A stretch of DNA of 64,000 nt, taken from Sulfurospirillum sp. UBA2217. GTDB taxonomy: Bacteria > Campylobacterota > Campylobacteria > Campylobacterales > Sulfurospirillaceae. Position numbers and translations under genes: made by a program. Shown one piece after another: positions 26,701 through 33,222 of this stretch (position 1 is its first letter; each line of letters starts with the position of its first letter). The notes beneath the pieces are model-generated. The model saw nothing but the letters and a program-made list of their open reading frames with translations. It was not told where the DNA came from and did no database searches. Location of the stretch: NCBI GenBank assembly GCA_002328495.1, contig DCUJ01000010.1, positions 1 to 64,000 on the forward strand, written 5' to 3'.

Positions 26701-27692
26701 TGGAGTATTTTAAACCTGAGGGTGAAAAAATCATCTGCTTACTGTGCGCGCATTATTGCCGTTTAAGGCAGGGGCAAAAAGGCATGTGTAGGGTCAATCA
26801 AAACGTAAGTGGTGCGTTTAAAAACCTCGTTTACGGTTATCCCGTCGCTTTACATGTAGACCCTGTGGAAAAAAAACCGCTCTATCATTTTTTACCAAGC
26901 ACAAGAGCCCTTTCTTTAGGAACCATTGGCTGTAATTTCAAATGCTCCTTTTGCCAAAACTGGTGCATCTCACAAGAAAAAAACTTACATGTAAAAGAGT
27001 TTATCGAACCACAACGCATTGTCGAAATGGCACTCAAATACGAGTGCGCCTCCATCGCCTACACCTACAATGAACCGACTATCTTCTATCCTTACGCCAA
27101 AGATATCGCTGTAATCGCTCATCAAAAAGGCATTAAAAACATCTTTGTCACCAATGGTTTTGCTTCCAAGGAAGTGGTAGAGGATATGTCAGGCATCATC
27201 GATGCACTCAATGTCGATATCAAATCCTTTAACGAAACCTACTACAAAAAGAGCTTAGGTGGCGAACTTCATACTCTTTTGGAAAACCTCAAAGCGTGGA
27301 AGAAAAACGGCATGTGGCTAGAGATGACCACGTTGATTGTTCCTACGCAAAATGACTCTGAGGAGGAGCTTCACGCCATCGCTTCATTTATTGCCAAAGA
27401 ACTTGGTGTCGATACCCCCTGGCACTTAAGCGCGTTTCATCCCGATTTTCATGAGCAGCATCTTCCTCACACCCCCCTCTCAACCCTCAGACGTGCGTAC
27501 GAGATAGGTAAAAATGCAGGGCTTCATCACATCTACATCGGAAATACTAGTGTGGAAAACGCCACGCTGTGTGTTACATGTAAAAGCGTTTTGATAGAGC
27601 GAAAAGGGTTTGAAGTCGTCGAAAACTTTCTAAAAGAAGGCAGATGCCCACACTGTAACACAAAACTAGCAGGAGTCTTTGATGAGTACTAG
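26700..27692 (+). CDS. amrS: AmmeMemoRadiSam system radical SAM enzyme
   Basis: The 330-residue protein has the radical SAM cluster motif CNFKCSFCQNW (CxxxCxxC). Extra Cys pairs occur at the N terminus (CLLCAHYCRL) and C terminus (CVTCKSVL, CPHCN) that may bind further metal. ATG 26700 overlaps the last base of the amrA stop and has AAAAGGTGAAG upstream. The order A, SAM, B is the standard AmmeMemoRadiSam arrangement. Two palindrome copies inside encode LHVK and VTCK. The enzyme is homologous in layout to pyruvate-formate-lyase activases, but its substrate is unknown. Confidence 0.9.
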   Translation: MEYFKPEGEKIICLLCAHYCRLRQGQKGMCRVNQNVSGAFKNLVYGYPVALHVDPVEKKPLYHFLPSTRALSLGTIGCNFKCSFCQNWCISQEKNLHVKEFIEPQRIVEMALKYECASIAYTYNEPTIFYPYAKDIAVIAHQKGIKNIFVTNGFASKEVVEDMSGIIDALNVDIKSFNETYYKKSLGGELHTLLENLKAWKKNGMWLEMTTLIVPTQNDSEEELHAIASFIAKELGVDTPWHLSAFHPDFHEQHLPHTPLSTLRRAYEIGKNAGLHHIYIGNTSVENATLCVTCKSVLIERKGFEVVENFLKEGRCPHCNTKLAGVFDEY

Positions 27693-28464
27693 AACTGCCT
27701 TTGTACGTGGTGTTTTTTACCCACAAACCTGTGAAGAAATAAAGCACACCATTGCTCATTTTAACGCCACTATCAAAGAGCCACTGCCCAGTGTCACACC
27801 TCGTGCGCTTATCGTGCCTCACGCGGGCTACATTTACAGTGGCTACACCGCCAACCTTGCCTACGTCTGTGCTTCAAACGTTACGTATGAGCGCATCGTA
27901 GTCATTGGGCCTAGTCACCGCGTTTATCTCGAAGGTGCTTCACTCTCGCAGTACGATGCGTATGAGACCCCATGCGGTGAACTTGACATTGACGTAAGCG
28001 TGTGTGGCGCGCTTAAAGAAAGATTTTCTTTTTTAACCCATCTTCCGCAAGCCCACGCCGAACACTCCACCGAAACCCAAATGCCTTTTATCAAACACTA
28101 TTTTCCCCACACCAAAGTCATCGAAATCGTTTACGGCAAAGTCGATATCAAAGCACTCTCCTCTTTGATAGATACGCTTTTAGACATGGAAAAAACCTTA
28201 GTGGTCATCAGCACCGATTTGAGCCATTTTCATACCCAAGAAAAAGCCAATGTTTTAGATAATATCTGCATCGAAGCGATAATTTCGCTAAATTTAAAGG
28301 GCTTTGAGGGATGTGAAGCATGTGGAATAAGTGGGGTGCAAGCCATGGTAATGAGTGCTCGCATACACGGTTTGAGCCCTCATTTTTTGGATTATCGTAC
28401 CAGTTTCGAGCGCACCAAAGACGCTTCTCGTGTGGTGGGCTATACATCGTTTGTTTTTGCCTAA
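27682..28464 (+). CDS. amrB: AmmeMemoRadiSam system protein B (Memo-like)
   Basis: The 260-residue protein is a Memo-family member related in fold to extradiol dioxygenases. It shows LIVPHAGYIYSGYTANLAY, VVIGPSHRV, AEHSTETQMPF and VVISTDLSHF, carrying the conserved His and Asp residues. I prefer ATG 27682 with AGGAG six bases upstream over TTG 27679. It overlaps the radical SAM gene by 11 bases, so all three genes are coupled. Biochemical role unknown. Confidence 0.9.
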   Translation: MSTRTAFVRGVFYPQTCEEIKHTIAHFNATIKEPLPSVTPRALIVPHAGYIYSGYTANLAYVCASNVTYERIVVIGPSHRVYLEGASLSQYDAYETPCGELDIDVSVCGALKERFSFLTHLPQAHAEHSTETQMPFIKHYFPHTKVIEIVYGKVDIKALSSLIDTLLDMEKTLVVISTDLSHFHTQEKANVLDNICIEAIISLNLKGFEGCEACGISGVQAMVMSARIHGLSPHFLDYRTSFERTKDASRVVGYTSFVFA

Positions 28465-28474
28465 TGATAAAAAA

Positions 28475-28503
28475 AGAGAATTAGGCAACTGTTTTGGAGA
28501 ATT
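28475..28503 (+). promoter_or_regulatory. 21-nt-spaced direct repeat upstream of araC-type gene
   Basis: AGAGAATT (28475-28482) and GGAGAATT (28496-28503) are spaced exactly 21 nt. They end 28 nt before TATAAT (28532-28537), which precedes the regulator start at 28562. The same layout is found upstream of the hydrolase and of the alcohol dehydrogenase. AraC proteins bind such two-turn direct repeats, so autoregulation is likely. Confidence 0.65.
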
Positions 28504-28561
28504 GTTCTAGTAGGAAATTTAAAAGAGCTTTTATAATCATGTGATTAAAAAAAGGATAGTG

Positions 28562-29485
28562 ATGCAAAATCCCATAGACGCTTACCGCTTAGATATTCTA
28601 TCGTTCCTAAAGCATGCTTATCCTCATTTTTCAGATCTGCTTCGAACGTCCATTCCGTGTTTAAGTTTTTTTTTCACCGATAAAACCAATGAGCTTAATC
28701 CTATCATGTATGAGCCGTGTTTATGTGTTATCTTGCAAGGCTCAAAAGCCGTAGGCTTTGGAAAACAGATGTACGGATATACGACCAATGAATACCTTTT
28801 GGCATCAGCCCATGTTCCTGCCACTGTTCAAATCACCGAAGCATCTGAGTCCCTACCTTATATAGGCTTGACCATTACCTTTTCGCTTGAAGATATTTAC
28901 GAAGTGCTCAAAAATGCACACCCCGATAAACTGAAATTTCAAAAAAAATCAGATAAAGGTCTCTTTTTTGATACCATGAGCACCGCCTTGTATGACCCCA
29001 TTTCGAGACTTATTAAGCTAACAGAGGGTACAAAAGAAGATATCGCTTTCTTATCTCCCCTTATCATTAAAGAGATTTTGTATATACTCGTGAATGAAAA
29101 AAGTGGCTACTTTTTAAATAAATTTGCCATGGAAGGCACTACTTCCAATAAAATCGTAAAAGCCATTGCTGAAATCAAAACAAATTTTAGTGAAAAACTC
29201 AATATGGCAGCCTTGGCAAAGCGTATCGATATGAGTGAGTCCCATCTCTACCAAAATTTTAAAACCATTACCTCTCTTTCGCCCATCCAATTTCAGAAAA
29301 AACTACGGCTTGAAGAAGCCAAACGCATGCTCAGTGTTCGTCGCATCGATATCTCAGAAGTCGCCTTTTTAGTTGGCTATGAAAGCCCTTCGCACTTTAG
29401 CAGAGAGTATGCTCGCATGTTTGGCATGCCTCCAAAAGCCTATCTCAAATCTCTAAACAATACTATGCAAATTTTGGAGAATTAG
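28562..29485 (+). CDS. AraC-family regulator with AraC_N-type sensor domain
   Basis: The 307-residue protein has an N-terminal sensor domain of the AraC_N type (CLSFFFTDKTNELNPIMYEP, then CVILQGSKAVGFGKQ) and a C-terminal double HTH (LNMAALAKRIDMSESHLYQNF, then EVAFLVGYESPSHFSREYARMFGMPPKAY). I chose ATG 28562; a GTG at 28541 would add seven residues. Matching direct repeats sit upstream of this gene, of the hydrolase and of the iron alcohol dehydrogenase, which suggests a small local regulon, perhaps for carbonyl or alcohol stress. Confidence 0.88.
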   Translation: MQNPIDAYRLDILSFLKHAYPHFSDLLRTSIPCLSFFFTDKTNELNPIMYEPCLCVILQGSKAVGFGKQMYGYTTNEYLLASAHVPATVQITEASESLPYIGLTITFSLEDIYEVLKNAHPDKLKFQKKSDKGLFFDTMSTALYDPISRLIKLTEGTKEDIAFLSPLIIKEILYILVNEKSGYFLNKFAMEGTTSNKIVKAIAEIKTNFSEKLNMAALAKRIDMSESHLYQNFKTITSLSPIQFQKKLRLEEAKRMLSVRRIDISEVAFLVGYESPSHFSREYARMFGMPPKAYLKSLNNTMQILEN

Positions 29486-29504
29486 GCATCTTTTAGGGAG
29501 GATT
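29476..29504 (+). promoter_or_regulatory. 21-nt-spaced direct repeat upstream of hydrolase
   Basis: GGAGAATT (29476-29483) and GGAGGATT (29497-29504) are 21 nt apart, start to start. They end 27 nt before TATAAT (29532-29537). The first copy overlaps the last codons of the AraC gene. The arrangement matches the other two sites. Confidence 0.65.
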
Positions 29505-29597
29505 TTTCTACTCAAATTTCCATTGTTTTTTTATAATTTTAAGCATCAATAGGCTTTTGTCCTATTGAACACTATTGAAAAAAGCAAGGAGCATTCT

Positions 29598-30638
29598 ATG
29601 GAGATTTCACACGTTATCAAGAAATTAACCTATGTTACATTGGGTACATTTTTACTCAGTGCACACCAAGCCAACGCGGCAAATGAGCTTACATGGGATA
29701 AAACATTTCCCAAGAGCAATACAGTAGAATACCAAAAAATCCATTTCAAAAATCGCTATGGTATCACCTTGGTCGGTGATGTATATATGCCAAAAAATCG
29801 TAGCGCTAAAGCACTGCCCGCACTCGCCATTACAGGTCCTTATGGTGGGGTTAAGGAGCAATCCTCAGGACTCTATGCACAAACAATGGCGGAGAGAGGC
29901 TTTATCGCTGTGGCGTTTGATCCATCCTTTACGGGAGAAAGTGGTGGAGAACCACGTAATGTCTCATCACCGGACATCAACTCTGAAGATATCAGTGCAG
30001 CTGTTGATTTTCTTGGTATTCAGCCCTTTGTTGATAAAAGCAAAATAGGTGTCATTGGTATTTGCGGTTTTGGAGGCATGGGGCTTAATGCTGCTGCGAT
30101 AGATAAACGTATTAAAGCCATTACGGTAACAAGTATGTACGATATGTCGCGAGTAATGTCCAAAGGCTACTTTGATCAACTGAGCCTTGAAGAGCGTACC
30201 AAAGCACTTGAAGCGTTAAATGAGCAACGTTGGGTGGATGCCAAAAAGGGAACACCTGCTTCAGGACCTCGTTTATTGCCTGAAGCACTAAAAGGAGATG
30301 AGCCTCAATTTGTGAAAGAGTATTTTGATTACTACCGTACACCTCGTGGCTTTCATGCTCGTTCACTGAATTCAACAGGTGGATGGAATGCAACAAATCC
30401 GTTAGCCTTTATGAATATGCCTCTGATGAGCTATATCAAAGAGATTTCGCCGCGCCCTCTTTTAATCATCGCTGGAGAAAAAGCACATTCACGCTATTTT
30501 AGTGAAGATGCGTATAAAGCCGCCAATGAGCCAAAAGAGTTGATGATTATCCCCAATGCCGTACATGTGGATTTGTATGACCAAATGGATAAAATACCTT
30601 TTGACAAGATAGATGCCTTTTTCAAAACAAATTTGTAA
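29598..30638 (+). CDS. Exported alpha/beta hydrolase (dienelactone-hydrolase-like)
   Basis: The 346-residue protein starts at ATG 29598 behind AAGGAG and has a signal peptide (to about residue 30, ANA-AN). The nucleophile elbow reads GVIGICGFGGMG, so the nucleophile is Cys, as in dienelactone hydrolases, not Ser. The oxyanion-side motif ITGPYGGVKEQSS and a late NAVHVDLYDQ with His complete the fold. It lies after the AraC gene, under a matching operator, and ends in a good terminator. The substrate is unknown. Confidence 0.8.
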   Translation: MEISHVIKKLTYVTLGTFLLSAHQANAANELTWDKTFPKSNTVEYQKIHFKNRYGITLVGDVYMPKNRSAKALPALAITGPYGGVKEQSSGLYAQTMAERGFIAVAFDPSFTGESGGEPRNVSSPDINSEDISAAVDFLGIQPFVDKSKIGVIGICGFGGMGLNAAAIDKRIKAITVTSMYDMSRVMSKGYFDQLSLEERTKALEALNEQRWVDAKKGTPASGPRLLPEALKGDEPQFVKEYFDYYRTPRGFHARSLNSTGGWNATNPLAFMNMPLMSYIKEISPRPLLIIAGEKAHSRYFSEDAYKAANEPKELMIIPNAVHVDLYDQMDKIPFDKIDAFFKTNL

Positions 30639-30645
30639 CACACCA

Positions 30646-30674
30646 AAAGAGGTAGAAGGGCATCCTACCTCTTT
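30646..30674 (+). terminator. Terminator after hydrolase
   Basis: A perfect 10-bp stem (AAAGAGGTAG with CTACCTCTTT) and a 9-nt loop lie between the hydrolase stop and the convergent alcohol dehydrogenase. A and T runs on either side allow it to work in both directions. Confidence 0.7.
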
Positions 30675-30715
30675 AAAACCAAGAGCGATGTAGTTGTCAC
30701 GTTAAGACGCTTGTT

Positions 30716-31864
30716 CTACCACGCTTTGTTAAGAATATCTGCGATAACCTCTTTGGTATACAGTTTATCCATGCCAAAATAGATGTCATTGTCCGCGGCA
30801 TTATCCACAATCTCAGGTAGTGTTTTTTCTTCAATAGCATAGTGAGAAAACTTTGTCGGGGTTCCGATTTTATCAAACCAGTTTGTTAGCGCATCGATAC
30901 CATCTTCCGCACTTTCAAGCCCAAAAATAGCTTTAGCAAAGCGTGTAAATTGTGCTTCATTTTTTGGGCAATACCACTTCATCCACGCTGGCATAACGAT
31001 AGAGAGTCCTGCCCCATGGGGGATGTTGCAAATGGCGGAGAGGGCGTGTTCTATCATGTGATTTGGAAAATTCATCCCCGCAACACCGACGTGCGTAAAA
31101 CCATTGAGTGCACAGGTTGCCGCCCAAGCAAATTCAGCTCTTGCGTCATAATCATTTGGATTTTCGATGAGAATTTCTGTTGTCTCCATAATCGTTGTAA
31201 TGATGGCTTCAATCTGTTTGCTAATCAGTGTTGGGTGCGTTGTTGCCGTAAAATACCCCTCAATACAATGCGCGATGACATCCGAAGCAGAGTAGACCAA
31301 ATACGCTTTACTCACAGAGCGTTGAAGGTATGGGTTAATAATCGACACTTTTGGAAACAAGGCAGGTGCTTGTATAAAGTATTTTTGCTGGGTTTTTTCA
31401 TTCGTTACCACCGCACCACAATTCATCTCACTGCCTGTTGCCGCAAGCGTGATGATGTCAAAAATAGGCAACGCTTGTGTGATAAAACTTTTCCCCAAAA
31501 AGAAATCCCAAACATCGCCCTCATACAAGGCCCCCGCTGCGATGGCCTTTGCACTATCAAGCACAGAGCCGCCACCTACGCAAAGCACAGCATCGACCTT
31601 GTTGTGTTGTGCCATCTCAATACCCTCATACACTTTGGAAAGAAGTGGGTTACTGACGATACCTCCTAACTCACAAAAGGTGATGCCTTTGCGCTGAAGG
31701 CTTTTTGCCACACTATCAAACAGCCCCTCTTTTTTGATACGCTCACTGCCATAGGCTAAAAGCACGTGCTTAATGCCATATTCACTAAGGTATTGACCCA
31801 TATAATGCTCTTTATCTTTACCAAATTCGATACGCACAGGGTTCTGCAACGTAAAATTTTCCAT
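30716..31864 (-). CDS. Iron-containing alcohol dehydrogenase (YqhD/BDH type)
   Basis: The 382-residue protein fits group III dehydrogenases, with NAD(P) binding by CVGGGSVLDSAKAIAAG. Metal ligands are in SASDVIAHCIEGYF (Asp, His) and GMNFPNHMIEHALSAICNIPHGAG (His, His). The length and N-terminal NPVRIEFGKD match the YqhD/BDH branch, which reduces aldehydes with NAD(P)H. Its promoter carries the same 21-nt-spaced repeats as the AraC and hydrolase genes, plus a TTTACATGTAAA palindrome at 31874-31885 just before the start. Confidence 0.9.
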   Translation of the reverse strand: MENFTLQNPVRIEFGKDKEHYMGQYLSEYGIKHVLLAYGSERIKKEGLFDSVAKSLQRKGITFCELGGIVSNPLLSKVYEGIEMAQHNKVDAVLCVGGGSVLDSAKAIAAGALYEGDVWDFFLGKSFITQALPIFDIITLAATGSEMNCGAVVTNEKTQQKYFIQAPALFPKVSIINPYLQRSVSKAYLVYSASDVIAHCIEGYFTATTHPTLISKQIEAIITTIMETTEILIENPNDYDARAEFAWAATCALNGFTHVGVAGMNFPNHMIEHALSAICNIPHGAGLSIVMPAWMKWYCPKNEAQFTRFAKAIFGLESAEDGIDALTNWFDKIGTPTKFSHYAIEEKTLPEIVDNAADNDIYFGMDKLYTKEVIADILNKAW

Positions 31865-31935
31865 TGAATTTCCTTTACATGTAAACTATTTTTCAAAGTG
31901 TATTATAAAACCAAATCGAAAAAAAGTATTAGCAC

Positions 31936-31964
31936 CATTATCCATTCTATTTGCCTAATTCTCC
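31936..31964 (-). promoter_or_regulatory. 21-nt-spaced direct repeat upstream of alcohol dehydrogenase
   Basis: On the minus strand GGAGAATT (31964-31957) and GGATAATG (31943-31936) are 21 nt apart. They end 28 nt before a minus-strand TATAAT (31907-31902). It is the third copy of the layout seen before the AraC and hydrolase genes. The second half-site is degenerate (six of eight matches). Confidence 0.6.
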
Positions 31965-32035
31965 AAAAAATGAAAATTTACCATTTTGTTGCATTTGGCT
32001 TGCTATACTTCGGGAATGTTTTAAAAAGGAAGGTT

Positions 32036-32641
32036 ATGAAAGATTATTTTGCCCACAAGGCGGATGCTTACGAACAAAACGCTGCGCGTGTCAACAATGT
32101 CCACACCATCGCCGATGCGATTTTAGAAAAAATCACGTACGATAAAACGCATACGCATCTGATGGATTTTGGCTCAGGCACGGGACTTTTGACCTCTCAA
32201 ATTGCTCCGTATGTGAGAAAAATCACCACGGTGGATGTCTCTGCTTCGATGAACGAAGCACTTAAAGCCAAATGCGACACCATGCCTTGCGAAATCGCAA
32301 TGCTCGAACTTGACCTTGTGAACACCGAAATTCAAGAGCAATTTGATGGCGTCATCTCATCCATGACCATCCACCATGTCGAAGATGTGCCAGCACTCTT
32401 TCACAAATTTTACCACTTACTCAAGAGTGGTGGCACCATCGCTTTGGCGGATTTGGACAAAGAAGATGGCTCCTTTCACAAAGAAGATACTGGCGTATTT
32501 CACTTTGGATTTGAGCAAGACACCTTTGCTTCTTGGGCAAAACAAGCAGGTTTTGAGGATATAAATATCGAAATCGTCAGCGTAGCAAAGAAGCCTTATG
32601 GGGAGTATCCCATCTTCTTATTGACGGGGAGAAAACCGTAA
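32036..32641 (+). CDS. Class I SAM-dependent methyltransferase
   Basis: The 201-residue protein has motif I LMDFGSGTGLLTSQIAP and the acidic post-I strand TTVDVSASMNEALKAK, then a post-motif IISSMTIHHVEDVPAL-type stretch typical of small-molecule methyltransferases of the UbiE/BioC type. I chose ATG 32036, preceded by AAGGAAGG; an upstream start at 31898 would add 46 residues of non-homologous sequence that overlap the alcohol dehydrogenase operator. Substrate unknown. Confidence 0.82.
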   Translation: MKDYFAHKADAYEQNAARVNNVHTIADAILEKITYDKTHTHLMDFGSGTGLLTSQIAPYVRKITTVDVSASMNEALKAKCDTMPCEIAMLELDLVNTEIQEQFDGVISSMTIHHVEDVPALFHKFYHLLKSGGTIALADLDKEDGSFHKEDTGVFHFGFEQDTFASWAKQAGFEDINIEIVSVAKKPYGEYPIFLLTGRKP

Positions 32642-32660
32642 ATTACTGCGTCAATGCTAT

Positions 32661-32696
32661 GTATCTTTAACAGCTAAAAAAGCTTTACATGTAAAG
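32661..32696. terminator. Hairpin with TTTACATGTAAA after methyltransferase
   Basis: CTTTACATGTAAAG (32683-32696) is a palindrome. Its last part (TAAAGATA) can also pair with TATCTTTA at 32662-32669. It sits between the methyltransferase stop and the AraC remnant, where a terminator is expected. Confidence 0.4.
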
Positions 32697-32700
32697 ATAA

Positions 32701-32934
32701 TTATACGATGGGTACGTATATCTCCGTACTCAAATTCTCAGGTTTGGTGCGTCTAGGATCACGGTTGAGGTATTTCTCAAACAAAGGCGCATCACGAAGT
32801 CCAACACCTTCACTCACCACCCAATCCATAATCTGAGCATACGTCACTTTTAGATTTTCATACGCACGTGGGCTCCTGCCAAAACGGTTTTTAACCGCTT
32901 TAGAAAAAGAGGCATTGGTTTCAAATCCACACGA
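32701..32934 (-). pseudogene. AraC/GyrI-like regulator remnant, truncated and internally deleted
   Basis: The reading frame contains the C-terminal HTH piece (SCGFETNASFSKAVKNRFGRSPRAYE). It jumps straight to the last part of a GyrI-like effector domain (FEKYLNRDPRRT, then TEIYVPIV). The first HTH, and about 100 residues between HTH and the GyrI end, are missing. Homology begins at about 32934, where a Fic fragment on the other strand also begins. An open frame with ATG at 32952 exists but is not a complete gene. Confidence 0.7.
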
Positions 32935-33044
32935 GAGTGGCAACAGCCTCAAGAGATTTGACAGAGCTGTTGGAGCTTGGTTGTATTCAACACATGGAAG
33001 GAACTGCGGATAGAAACAGTAGTTATGTGATTGTAGTTGAATGA
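32934..33044 (+). pseudogene. Fic-family protein remnant (C-terminal winged helix only)
   Basis: The plus strand reads RVATASRDLTELLELG, then a few residues ending in SSYVIVVE and TGA at 33042. This matches the ending of Fic proteins that carry a C-terminal winged helix (pattern TASRDLxxLxxLG). The catalytic HPFxxGNGR part is absent. It abuts the AraC remnant head-to-head, so one deletion of a divergent gene pair would explain both. Confidence 0.65.
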
Positions 33045-33079
33045 AAATTTTTTAGGTAGAAAATTTTATGTTTTAAAAA

Positions 33080-33111
33080 AATCCACTTCGATTATTAAAC
33101 CAAAGTGGATT
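33080..33111. terminator. Hairpin before CheB-CheR gene
   Basis: AATCCACTT (33080-33088) pairs with AAGTGGATT (33103-33111) in a 9-bp stem. An A run precedes it, giving a T run on the minus strand. It lies after the Fic remnant stop and could end either strand. Confidence 0.5.
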
Positions 33112-33222
33112 GCACCAAATGTTAGTTGTATCTATCCATTTCACTTTTCATAACAATTCCTTCTTTAGTGGCTATATAAGAGTATACTGTGACGTAACGC
33201 TTATATTTTGCATGGAGATACA

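Noticed and set aside
31898..32035. Upstream start for the methyltransferase
   Set aside because: The extra 46 residues have no homologous look and overlap the alcohol dehydrogenase operator; ATG 32036 has a clear AAGGAAGG site.
32701..32952. Intact 83-residue regulator gene
   Set aside because: It joins half of an AraC HTH to the last part of a GyrI domain and starts at a breakpoint, so it is a decayed fragment rather than a gene.
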